Assembly: GCA_964389285.1 (NCBI GenBank)
Contig: CAYMCZ010000009.1
Span: 1-64,000, forward strand
Direction of reading: 5' to 3'
DNA: 64,000 nucleotides
From: Alectryocaccobium sp964389285
GTDB taxonomy: Bacteria; Bacillota; Clostridia; Lachnospirales; Lachnospiraceae
The stretch's first letter is position 1. The number at the start of each line of letters is the position of its first letter. Both the position numbers and the translations under genes were made by a program. The notes beneath the pieces were generated by a model. The model worked only from the letters and a program-made list of their open reading frames with translations, did not search any database and was not told the origin of the DNA. Shown here piece by piece: positions 26,641 to 34,539 of the stretch.

Positions 26641-28444
26641 CCAGTTTTAAAACGCTTAAAAATGCTTTCTGAGGAATCTCTACGCTTCCGATCTGACGCA
26701 TCTTCTTTTTGCCTTCTTTTTGTTTTTCAAGCAGCTTTTTCTTTCTTGTTATGTCGCCCCCGTAGCATTTTGCAAGCACGTCTTTTCGCAAAGCCCGAAC
26801 CGTTTCACGAGCAATGATTTTTGAACCTATAGCCGCCTGTATAGGGATCTCGAAAAGCTGGCGCGGAATCTCTTCTTTTAATTTTTCACACATCTTGCGG
26901 CCGCGTTCGTATGCCGAACCTTCAAAAACTATAAAAGAAAGCGCGTCCACATTTTCTTTATTTACCAGGATATCCAGTTTGACAAGAGGAGTTTTCTGGT
27001 ATCCTTCAAGTTCATAATCAAAAGAGGCATATCCTTTTGATCTGGATTTAAGCGCATCGAAGAAATCATATATGATTTCATTGAGCGGCAGTATGTATTT
27101 CAGTACTGCCCTTGTCTGCTCTATATATTCCATATTGATGAACTGGCCGCGCCTCTCCTCGCAGAGCTGCATTATGGAACCCACAAATTCTTTTGTAACA
27201 AGGATTTCCGCCCTGACTATAGGTTCTTCCATATATTCGATCTCTGAGGGATCGGGCAGATTTGTGGGATTTGTAAGATCTATCACGGTGCCGTCGGATT
27301 TATGGATTTTATATACAACACTCGGAGCCGTGGTGATTATATCCAGATTATATTCACGCTCAAGACGTTCCTGAATAATCTCCAGGTGAAGCAGACCGAG
27401 AAAACCGCAGCGGAAACCGAATCCCAGGGCTATAGAAGTTTCGGGTTCGTAAAATAAAGACGCATCGTTTAACTTCAGTTTTTCGAGAGCGTCCCGCAAG
27501 TCAGGATATCTGGCCCCGTCCTGAGGAAAAATCCCGCAATATACCATCGAATTTACTTTTTTATAACCGGGCAGCGGCTTTTCGGCCGGTCTGTTATCGT
27601 CGGTAACGGTATCGCCTACCCTTGTATAAGATACATTTTTTATGCTGGCCGTAATATATCCGACCATGCCGGCAGACAGTTCCTCACAGGGTATCATCTG
27701 TCCCGCGCCGAAATATCCGACTTCCACAACTTCTTCAACGGCTCCGGTAGCCATCATTCTGATCTTTGTGCCGCGCCTTACCCTGCCGTTCATGATGCGG
27801 CACGAAATGATAACTCCTTTATAAGAATCGTAAAGAGAGTCAAAAATCAGAGCCTGTAAAGGCTCGTCTTCATCTCCGGAGGGAGAAGGTATCTTTTTAA
27901 CTATGTCTTCGAGGACGGCTTCGATATTTATGCCCCGTTTGGCCGATACCAAAGGAGCATCGGCAGCTTCGATTCCGATTACGTCTTCTATCTCGTTTAT
28001 TACACGCTCCGGTTCGGCTGATGGCAAATCAATTTTGTTAATGACGGGAATCACTTCCAAATCATGATCGAGCGCAAGATACAGATTTCCAAGCGTCTGG
28101 GCTTCTATGCCCTGTGCCGCGTCCACAACTAAAATTGCTCCGTCACAGGCGGCAAGGCTGCGTGACACCTCGTAATTAAAATCCACATGACCGGGCGTAT
28201 CGATCATATTTAATATATATTCTTCTCCATCGAAGGCCTTATATACGGTACGCACTGCCTGCGCTTTTATTGTAATGCCGCGCTCTCTTTCCAGATCCAT
28301 ATTGTCAAGGATCTGATCCTGCATTTCGCGTTCCGTCAACAGGCCTGTTTTTTCTATGATGCGATCCGCAAGTGTTGATTTGCCGTGATCTATATGAGCT
28401 ATAATACAAAAGTTTCTTATATGGTTACGATCGGTTGCTGCCAC
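26627..28444 (-). CDS. lepA: Elongation factor 4 (LepA)
   Basis: EF-4 is a ribosome-associated translational GTPase that can back-translocate ribosomes. The protein is 605 residues, typical. The G1 motif AHIDHGKST lies near residue 16, with DTPGHVDF and NKIDLP following; the C-terminal domain ends in GKKKMRQIGSVEIP. The start is GTG at 28444, with AAGGAG seven bases upstream. It has a good promoter (28512-28483) and heads the lepA-hemW-uvrA-mreB-recD2-comF run, whose genes touch or overlap. Confidence 0.98.
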   Translation of the reverse strand: MAATDRNHIRNFCIIAHIDHGKSTLADRIIEKTGLLTEREMQDQILDNMDLERERGITIKAQAVRTVYKAFDGEEYILNMIDTPGHVDFNYEVSRSLAACDGAILVVDAAQGIEAQTLGNLYLALDHDLEVIPVINKIDLPSAEPERVINEIEDVIGIEAADAPLVSAKRGINIEAVLEDIVKKIPSPSGDEDEPLQALIFDSLYDSYKGVIISCRIMNGRVRRGTKIRMMATGAVEEVVEVGYFGAGQMIPCEELSAGMVGYITASIKNVSYTRVGDTVTDDNRPAEKPLPGYKKVNSMVYCGIFPQDGARYPDLRDALEKLKLNDASLFYEPETSIALGFGFRCGFLGLLHLEIIQERLEREYNLDIITTAPSVVYKIHKSDGTVIDLTNPTNLPDPSEIEYMEEPIVRAEILVTKEFVGSIMQLCEERRGQFINMEYIEQTRAVLKYILPLNEIIYDFFDALKSRSKGYASFDYELEGYQKTPLVKLDILVNKENVDALSFIVFEGSAYERGRKMCEKLKEEIPRQLFEIPIQAAIGSKIIARETVRALRKDVLAKCYGGDITRKKKLLEKQKEGKKKMRQIGSVEIPQKAFLSVLKLDEQK

Positions 28445-28482
28445 GTTGTGCTCCTTTATTGTAAAATACTATCGGATTTTAG

Positions 28483-28512
28483 ATTATACATTATTATCAA
28501 CATCAGTGTCAA
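28483..28512 (-). promoter_or_regulatory. lepA operon promoter
   Basis: On the minus strand TTGACA (28512-28507), an 18-base spacer and TATAAT (28488-28483) lie 38 bases before the lepA GTG. Both boxes match consensus exactly. Confidence 0.75.
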
Positions 28513-28518
28513 AGTATA

Positions 28519-28824
28519 TCAGCATAAAACCAGTTCAATCAAAAACACCAGCACACAGCAGATTACGGCAACTTTGAACATGCTTACTCCAAACCATGCG
28601 GCTATAATACCTGCCGCAAGCGCACATGCCCCTGCAAGTTTCGACGTTGTAGCCTGAACTATGGCGGGAAAAGTCATAACTGCAAGAGTTACATAGGGTA
28701 CATAATACAAAAAAGATCTTATAAAAGTGTTTTTTATCTGTTTTCTGATAAGAGTCAGCGGAAGCACTCTGATGGCAAACGAAACTCCGGCCATTATCAG
28801 AATATAAATATAATTAACCGGCAT
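28519..28824 (-). CDS. azlD: AzlD-family branched-chain amino acid export subunit
   Basis: AzlD is the small partner of AzlC in a two-component exporter of branched-chain amino acids and analogues such as azaleucine. The protein is 101 residues with four hydrophobic segments. It shows the conserved RVLPLTLIRK segment near residue 19 and YVPYVTLAVMTFPAI in the middle. The ATG start overlaps the azlC end by 11 bases. The pairing with AzlC makes the call secure; the transported substrate is inferred from the family. Confidence 0.9.
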   Translation of the reverse strand: MPVNYIYILIMAGVSFAIRVLPLTLIRKQIKNTFIRSFLYYVPYVTLAVMTFPAIVQATTSKLAGACALAAGIIAAWFGVSMFKVAVICCVLVFLIELVLC

Positions 28825-29539
28825 ACTGTTCCTCTCTTACGGGAAATTTAATTGCTGCGACAACGGAAATAACGACCGTCAAAATAATTGTCCTTGTTCC
28901 CGAAGACAGTTCTGATACAAACGGCAGTGTCGATGCCGCATAACTTGCGCCAAAGCTGATTACGATTATTGCGGCTATTATGGAATTTTTTCTGGCCGGC
29001 GGAATAATCACGGCTATAAACATGGCATAAAGCGCCACGCTTAAAGCACTTACCATTCTGAACGGCAGAATATTGCCTACCACAATACCGAGTGCGGTAC
29101 CCGTTGCCCAAAAAGGAATTGAAGCAAGCATCGCGCCGTATGAGTAACGGGGATTCAGATATCCCGGTCTCGCAATGGTAATTCCGAATATTTCATCTGT
29201 TATGTCAAAACCCACTATAAGCCTGTGAATCAGTTTTGTATCCGGTGAGAACCGCTGACTCAGCGCGGCTCCCATAAGCAGATATCTGGCATTGGCGACA
29301 AGTATGGCCAGAACCATTTCTATATAAGGCGCCGCCGCGCTTATTACCTGCAAAGCGGCGTATTCTCCGGCCGAAGCGTTTGTAGTCAGGCTGGCTATAA
29401 AACCCTGCATTGGCGTAAGACCTGCCTTTTTGGCCGCAATCCCAAGCGAAAAAGAAACCGCAAGATAGCCGATCCCTATCGGCAGGCCGTGCCTGATACC
29501 CATTGTAAATGCTTTTTTGTTTTCTTCTTTTGTAAACAT
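28814..29539 (-). CDS. azlC: AzlC-family branched-chain amino acid permease
   Basis: AzlC is the main membrane subunit of the AzlCD exporter. The protein is 241 residues with about six hydrophobic segments. It contains the family stretches GLPIGIGYLAVSFSLG, MQGFIASLTTNASAGEYAA and GFDITDEIFGI. No clear Shine-Dalgarno sequence precedes the ATG at 29539; a second ATG at 29503 is possible but has none either. It is followed by azlD with an overlap. No Lrp-type regulator is adjacent. Confidence 0.9.
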   Translation of the reverse strand: MFTKEENKKAFTMGIRHGLPIGIGYLAVSFSLGIAAKKAGLTPMQGFIASLTTNASAGEYAALQVISAAAPYIEMVLAILVANARYLLMGAALSQRFSPDTKLIHRLIVGFDITDEIFGITIARPGYLNPRYSYGAMLASIPFWATGTALGIVVGNILPFRMVSALSVALYAMFIAVIIPPARKNSIIAAIIVISFGASYAASTLPFVSELSSGTRTIILTVVISVVAAIKFPVREEQYAG

Positions 29540-29577
29540 ATTTCTATTTTAATTATTTATGATGTTCCGCACATAAC

Positions 29578-29616
29578 AATGCTGCTTTATCCGGAGAAAG
29601 CAGACAAAACAGCATT
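29578..29616 (-). other. Two mutually exclusive hairpins between dnaK-like gene and azlC
   Basis: CTGCTTT (29582-29588) can pair with AAAGCAG (29597-29603), or AATGCTG (29578-29584) with CAGCATT (29610-29616). The arms share bases, so only one can form. No U-tract follows on the minus strand, so a simple terminator for the upstream gene is doubtful; an azlC leader role is possible. Confidence 0.35.
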
Positions 29617-29629
29617 TGCAATAATCAAT

Positions 29630-31429
29630 TTATACAATACCGCGTTTCCAGCTGTCGTTAAAACCGGTTCTTTTTAAAAGGTCGGCTGAATTATCGGCAA
29701 GATTATTTATCGCTTCTCTAAAATCATTGACTCTTTCTTTATCGATATTTCCGGGTTTTATACCTCTGCCGATACGCTCAATCCTGATAATATCATTTTT
29801 TAATGTCTTTTTTTCGGATTTGGAAATATTAGCTTTGTCGACGGCCATTGCCTTGTTTACGCAGTCGGTAAGTCTTGCGGCATCTATACGAAGCTCGTTC
29901 AACTCACGTCTCAGTAAATCCGTTTCCAAATTGTCTTCCGAGTCTCGTATCGCCTTTTCTATCTCTTCTTCTGTCATGCGGTCGGCAGCCGTTATAGTAA
30001 CCGACTGCTTCTGATGTGTATCGAGATCTATTGCGGATACGTTTAATATACCGTTTACATCGATATCAAAAGTTACCTCAATCCGAGGAACCCCGGCTCT
30101 GGCTCTTTGTATTCCCTTGAATTTAAATTTACCAATGGATTTGTTGTCACGCGCCATTGGCCGCTCTCCCTGAAGTACGTTTACTTCAACATAACGCGCA
30201 TTGTTTGTGGTAGTGGTAAAAACCTGGGTTGTGCGCGTCGGAATAGTCGAATTTCTTTCTATAAGCCTTGTGGCGACACCTCCAAGCGTTTCAAGCGAAA
30301 GACTCATGGGAACCACATCCATCAGCAGGAGGCTTCTGGAAGTCGCTCCTGATAAAACGTTTTCTCCGGCAAGCGTACTTCCCAATATGGCTGCCCCGAC
30401 CGCGACACATTCATCAGGATTTATGTTTTTGGAAGGAGTAATACCGGTAATGGCCTCAACTTTCTTAAATACAGAGGGAATCCGCGTTGAACCTCCCACG
30501 AGGAGCACTTTGGATAAATCGGTGGTTTTTATACCCGCATCCGAAAGAGCCTGATTCATGGGATTTACGGTGCGATTTAACAGATCCAGTGTGATCTGTT
30601 CAAATTTGGCTCTCGTAAGTGTCATATCCAAATGTATGGGTTCGTTTTTTTTGTTGATCAGAAACGGAAGAACTATATTAGTCCGTTCGGCAGTGGAAAG
30701 CTCTTTTTTTGCGGCCTCCGCCGCTTCTTTTACACGGTTATATGCCGTGGAATCTTTTGAAATGTCTATGCCGTTTTGTTTTTGGAACTCCGATACTATC
30801 CAGTTCACTATATGCATATCAAAATCATCTCCTCCGAGATGATTATCTCCGCATGTGGAAAGAACATCTATTACGCCGTCTTCTATTTCGATAACAGAGA
30901 CATCAAAAGTGCCTCCTCCAAGATCGAAAACCATAACTTTTTGTGTTTCGGCATGATCGAGACCGTATGAAAGAGCCGCGCTTGTAGGTTCGTTAATAAT
31001 TCGAAGCACATTAAGACCGGCTATTCTTCCGGCGTCTTTTGTGGCCTGTCTTTGAGAATCCGTAAAGTATGCCGGAACGGTTATCACGGCATCTTCAACG
31101 GCTTCGCCGAGAAATTCTTCGGCATCTTTTTTCAGCTGTTTTAAAATAAAAGCGCTTATCATCTGAGCGTTATATTTTTTATCGTCAATATTGACCGACC
31201 ATATACTGCCCATATGACGCTTTACGGATGCTATCGTTCGGTTTGGATTAGTCACCATCTGTCTTTTGGCCGGACTTCCGACAAGCCTGTCACCGAATTT
31301 GGAAAAAGCCACGATGCTTGGCGTGGTTCTTTCTCCGATATTGTTTGGTATAATGACCGGCTCGCCGTTTTCGATTACAGCCATACAGCTGTTTGTCGTT
31401 CCAAGGTCGATGCCTATAACTTTTGACAT
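29630..31429 (-). CDS. DnaK-like Hsp70 chaperone
   Basis: This Hsp70-family protein has an ATPase domain (residues 1 to about 365) with GIDLGTTNSC, FDLGGGTFDVSVIEIE and LLVGGSTRIP. A substrate-binding beta domain follows (ETLGGVATRLIERN to NGILNVSA). The C-terminal helical lid is short. At 599 residues it lacks the usual glycine-rich C-terminal end of DnaK. It stands alone: no grpE, dnaJ or hrcA is nearby, and no CIRCE operator (TTAGCACTC repeat) is seen upstream. It may be a second Hsp70 beside a classical DnaK encoded elsewhere. The ATG start has CGGAGG upstream. Confidence 0.9.
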   Translation of the reverse strand: MSKVIGIDLGTTNSCMAVIENGEPVIIPNNIGERTTPSIVAFSKFGDRLVGSPAKRQMVTNPNRTIASVKRHMGSIWSVNIDDKKYNAQMISAFILKQLKKDAEEFLGEAVEDAVITVPAYFTDSQRQATKDAGRIAGLNVLRIINEPTSAALSYGLDHAETQKVMVFDLGGGTFDVSVIEIEDGVIDVLSTCGDNHLGGDDFDMHIVNWIVSEFQKQNGIDISKDSTAYNRVKEAAEAAKKELSTAERTNIVLPFLINKKNEPIHLDMTLTRAKFEQITLDLLNRTVNPMNQALSDAGIKTTDLSKVLLVGGSTRIPSVFKKVEAITGITPSKNINPDECVAVGAAILGSTLAGENVLSGATSRSLLLMDVVPMSLSLETLGGVATRLIERNSTIPTRTTQVFTTTTNNARYVEVNVLQGERPMARDNKSIGKFKFKGIQRARAGVPRIEVTFDIDVNGILNVSAIDLDTHQKQSVTITAADRMTEEEIEKAIRDSEDNLETDLLRRELNELRIDAARLTDCVNKAMAVDKANISKSEKKTLKNDIIRIERIGRGIKPGNIDKERVNDFREAINNLADNSADLLKRTGFNDSWKRGIV

Positions 31430-31479
31430 ATAATAAATGCCTCCGTGCGCTGAATAATGATTTTACCGTCTTTTATAAC

Positions 31480-31508
31480 ATTCTATTAATGCCCGTGTTT
31501 TCAGTCAA
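31480..31508 (-). promoter_or_regulatory. Promoter of the DnaK-like gene
   Basis: On the minus strand TTGACT (31508-31503), a 17-base spacer and TAGAAT (31485-31480) lie 51 bases before the ATG. Confidence 0.65.
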
Positions 31509-31519
31509 GCTGTTTAGAT

Positions 31520-31565
31520 TTTTTTAACAAATACAAAAGAGGCCGCCTTATACGGCAACCTCTTT
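31520..31565 (-). terminator. Terminator after the amino-acid ABC genes
   Basis: On the minus strand AAAGAGGTTGCC pairs with GGCGGCCTCTTT (12 pairs, two G-U) around GTATAA. A TTTTGTATTTGTT tract follows. It lies 28 bases after the binding-protein stop codon. Confidence 0.8.
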
Positions 31566-31593
31566 AAACATCGATATAAAGTGCTGATTCGAA

Positions 31594-32406
31594 TTATTCG
31601 GCACTGCTGTCAAGGTAAGATGCTGAAATTTCAGCGATTTTTCCTTCGGATTTCATATCTTTAATTACGGTATCAAGAGCTTTAAGAAGTTCTTCATTGT
31701 CTTTGTTTACCGCAATTGCATACTCTTCCGCTTCAAACACTTCCGGATCTTCCACGATTTTGAGGCCTTCGTTGTCTTTGATATATGCTTCTGCGGTAGC
31801 GGAATCAATAACAACAACATCACACTTGCCGTTTGTAAGCTCTAAAATACATTCCGTTCCTTTTTTGAATGCTTCATAATCATATCCGAGTTTCTTTACG
31901 GCTACCTCGCCCGTATAACCCTGTACAACCGTGATCTTTTTTCCTTCCATATCGGAAGCTTTTTCGATATCGGAATCTTCCGGAACGATCATAACCTGTG
32001 TAGCGGTGTAATAAGGTTCCGTAAAGTTTACGGATTCTTTTCTTTCTTCGGTAACTGTCATTCCGGCGATACATGCATCGATCTGTCCGTTGCCGAGAGC
32101 AACGATAAGAGAGTCAAATTCCATCTGCTCTACAGATACGTCAACACCGAGTCTTTCGCCGATCTCAACCACTATCGACATATCGATACCGTCGAACTCA
32201 CCGATAACACCGTCTGTTGAAATATACTCAAAAGGCGGGAATTCGGGATTTGTACCGAATACTATGCTGTCAATACCATACGCGGTTGCTTCGGAGCCGG
32301 ATTCGGTTGACGACGGAACCTCTGTCGGCTCGGAACTTGAGCATGCTGTAAAAGTGCCAAGCCCCATGACAAGTGCCAATGATAATCCTATTACTTTCTT
32401 TTTCAT
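31594..32406 (-). CDS. Amino-acid ABC transporter, substrate-binding lipoprotein
   Basis: This is an extracytoplasmic family 3 solute-binding protein for polar amino acids. The ATG at 32406 is chosen because AGGAGGAG lies just upstream; a longer reading to 32454 has no signal. The protein is 270 residues. It has a lipoprotein signal peptide ending at C22 (TFTAC followed by serines), then the typical NPEFPPFEY, GFDGID-like EFDGIDMSI, and MTVTEERKESVNFTEPYY segments. It is the last gene of the transporter set and has its own promoter overlapping the ATPase stop. That would give it higher expression than the membrane parts. The exact ligand is not deducible. Confidence 0.93.
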   Translation of the reverse strand: MKKKVIGLSLALVMGLGTFTACSSSEPTEVPSSTESGSEATAYGIDSIVFGTNPEFPPFEYISTDGVIGEFDGIDMSIVVEIGERLGVDVSVEQMEFDSLIVALGNGQIDACIAGMTVTEERKESVNFTEPYYTATQVMIVPEDSDIEKASDMEGKKITVVQGYTGEVAVKKLGYDYEAFKKGTECILELTNGKCDVVVIDSATAEAYIKDNEGLKIVEDPEVFEAEEYAIAVNKDNEELLKALDTVIKDMKSEGKIAEISASYLDSSAE

Positions 32407-32473
32407 AATTCTCCTCCTGAACAGATGGCTTATCATCGTAATACGACTGTTCATTTATAGAACAACGCTATAG

Positions 32474-32502
32474 ATACTATCACAATTTATAATTCATGTC
32501 AA
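32474..32502 (-). promoter_or_regulatory. Internal promoter for the binding-protein gene
   Basis: On the minus strand TTGACA (32502-32497), a 17-base spacer and TAGTAT (32479-32474) lie 68 bases before the ATG. The -35 box overlaps the end of the ATPase gene. Confidence 0.7.
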
Positions 32503-33221
32503 AGGATTTTACTCAGGAAAAGCTTTGCCCTTTCATGCTCCGGATCCGTAAAAAATTTTTCAGGTTCGCAGTCTTCCAATATAACCCCCTCGTCTATGAA
32601 CATTATTCTTGTTCCGACTTCTCTGGCAAAACCCATTTCGTGAGAGACTATTATCATGGTCATGCCTGACTGCGCAAGTTCTTTCATAACATCCAGAACC
32701 TCTCCGACCATTTCCGGATCGAGCGCCGATGTGGGCTCATCGAAAAGCATAATCTCGGGATCCATTGCAAGAGCTCTCGCGATCGCCACACGCTGTTTCT
32801 GTCCGCCCGAAAGGGAAGCCGGATAGGCGTCTGTCTTATCTGAGAGATGCACTCTGTCCAAAAGCTCAATGGCTTTTTTATCGGCTTCTTCCTGCGACAT
32901 TTTCTTTAAAAGAACCGGGGCTAAAGTTATGTTCTTTTTTATGGAAAGATGCGGGAAGAGGTTAAAATGCTGAAAAACCATTCCCATTTTTGCCCTGACG
33001 GTGTTTACATTTATATGATGATCCGTAATAAGCTGGCCGTCAATATATATCTGACCTCCGGTCGGTTCTTCCAAAAGATTCAGACATCTGATAAAAGTAC
33101 TCTTCCCCGACCCGGAGGGCCCGAGTATTACCACTATTTCACCTTTTTCGATTTTTTTGGATATGCCTTTTAATACTTCGTTATCGCCGAATGATTTTTT
33201 TAAATCAATAACTTCTATCAT
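32499..33221 (-). CDS. Amino-acid ABC transporter ATP-binding protein (GlnQ-like)
   Basis: This is the cytoplasmic ATPase of a polar amino-acid importer. The protein is 240 residues, the usual length. Walker A GPSGSGKST lies at residues 34-42, the signature LSGGQKQR in the middle, and Walker B IMLFDEP followed by SALDPEMVGEVL after it. The ATG start has AGGAGG upstream. It lies nine bases after the permease gene. Confidence 0.95.
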   Translation of the reverse strand: MIEVIDLKKSFGDNEVLKGISKKIEKGEIVVILGPSGSGKSTFIRCLNLLEEPTGGQIYIDGQLITDHHINVNTVRAKMGMVFQHFNLFPHLSIKKNITLAPVLLKKMSQEEADKKAIELLDRVHLSDKTDAYPASLSGGQKQRVAIARALAMDPEIMLFDEPTSALDPEMVGEVLDVMKELAQSGMTMIIVSHEMGFAREVGTRIMFIDEGVILEDCEPEKFFTDPEHERAKLFLSKIL

Positions 33222-33230
33222 CTCAACCTC

Positions 33231-33917
33231 CTAACGCAAATCTGACGCTCTGAGACGTTTTTCTATTTTGCCCAGTAAAACGGTCAGAACCTTTATCAGA
33301 ACGAAATAAATGATCGCGGTCCCGATAAGAGGCATAAACGCTTCGTAAGTGGCACTCTTGATGAAATCTCCGGCTTTCTGGATATCCATAAGACCCACAT
33401 AACCCACGATAGCGGTTTCTTTGATTAAAACAATAAATTCATTGCAAAGCGTCGGAAAAATGTTTTTGATAGCCTGCGGCATGATAATGTGCATCATGGT
33501 CTGGCCTTCGGAAAGCCCGAGCGATCTGCCGGCTTCCGTCTGACCTTTGTCTATCGAAAGAATACCTGCCCTGAATATTTCGCCCACATAAGCGCCCGAA
33601 TTGATGCCGAAAGCTATTGCGGCTATGATCCATTTGTCGATATTTACGGACGCAAATATGACGAAATATATAATCATAAGCTGAGTTACGGAAGGCGTTC
33701 CTCTTATGATGCTTGTATATACCCGTCCTATACCTCTTAAAACACGATATTTGGAGAGGTTGCACTTGGCAATGACAAAACCTATCACCACACCGATCGC
33801 TATTGCAAGCAGTGAAACCTTGATTGTGACTCCGATACCGCGGACAAGAAGCATGTATCTGTCGTCGGTTATAAAACATTTGACAAACAGATCAGAGACC
33901 TTTTGCCAGAAATCCAT
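33231..33917 (-). CDS. Amino-acid ABC transporter permease
   Basis: This is the membrane subunit of the same importer, of the HisM/GlnP family. The protein is 228 residues with about five helices. The ATPase-contacting EAA loop is clear (EAGRSLGLSEGQTMMHI followed by MPQAIKNIFP). The ATG start has AGGAGG upstream. With the ATPase and binding protein it forms a complete importer, presumably using a homodimer of this permease. Confidence 0.94.
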   Translation of the reverse strand: MDFWQKVSDLFVKCFITDDRYMLLVRGIGVTIKVSLLAIAIGVVIGFVIAKCNLSKYRVLRGIGRVYTSIIRGTPSVTQLMIIYFVIFASVNIDKWIIAAIAFGINSGAYVGEIFRAGILSIDKGQTEAGRSLGLSEGQTMMHIIMPQAIKNIFPTLCNEFIVLIKETAIVGYVGLMDIQKAGDFIKSATYEAFMPLIGTAIIYFVLIKVLTVLLGKIEKRLRASDLR

Positions 33918-33933
33918 ATTTCTCCTCCTGCTC

Positions 33934-34524
33934 TTATTCTATTTCATCAATCAGATACTTTTTGATAAAAGAATGTTTTCCGTTATCCGAACTAAAAACG
34001 CGTATCTCACAGTTTTTTGGCTTTGGCCGCCAGTAAATACCGTTTCGTTTGTCCATAAGATAACCGCACATTGCTCTTAAAATTCCGCCGTGACATACGA
34101 CGAGCACGTTTTCATAATCTTTTTGTTCGAGTTCCTTTAAAAATGAAGAGCTTCTTTGTATCATTGATTTAACGCTTTCTACGGTTTTCGGCGCCGGAAA
34201 AATCTCGGGCAGCGCCCAGTAAAGCGTCATTGCAGGCCCCATATGATGATAATTGCATTTGTCATATTTCCCGAAATCCGTCTCGATGATCCGCTCGTCT
34301 GTAATTAATTCATTTCTCTCTATATTACCGATAATGCACGCGGTGGCGACCGCTCTTTCAAGCGGGCTTGAATAAACGGCATCAAAACTGATGTCTCCAA
34401 TGATTTTTCGGGCCTTTACGGCCTGGGCAATCCCGGTTTCGTTAAGCGGCTCGTTTACGCGCCCCTGCATCAGTGTTTGTTTGTTAAGATCCGTTTGTCC
34501 GTGCCGTGTCAACCAAATATTCAT
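33934..34524 (-). CDS. Histidine phosphatase family protein
   Basis: This protein belongs to the phosphoglycerate mutase-like superfamily, whose members transfer or remove phosphate through a phospho-histidine. The protein is 196 residues. The R7-H8-G9 catalytic motif, the YSSPLERAVATA segment and a second histidine in VVCHGGILRA are intact. The substrate cannot be predicted; small members act on nucleotides, sugars or cobalamin precursors. It lies between the HerA-like ATPase and the amino-acid permease with short gaps, so it is probably co-transcribed with them, though a functional link is not evident. Confidence 0.87.
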   Translation of the reverse strand: MNIWLTRHGQTDLNKQTLMQGRVNEPLNETGIAQAVKARKIIGDISFDAVYSSPLERAVATACIIGNIERNELITDERIIETDFGKYDKCNYHHMGPAMTLYWALPEIFPAPKTVESVKSMIQRSSSFLKELEQKDYENVLVVCHGGILRAMCGYLMDKRNGIYWRPKPKNCEIRVFSSDNGKHSFIKKYLIDEIE

Positions 34525-34539
34525 ATAATCAAAGCCTTT

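Noticed and set aside
31430..31520. CIRCE heat-shock operator before the DnaK-like gene
   Set aside because: No TTAGCACTC-N9-GAGTGCTAA or near match is present.
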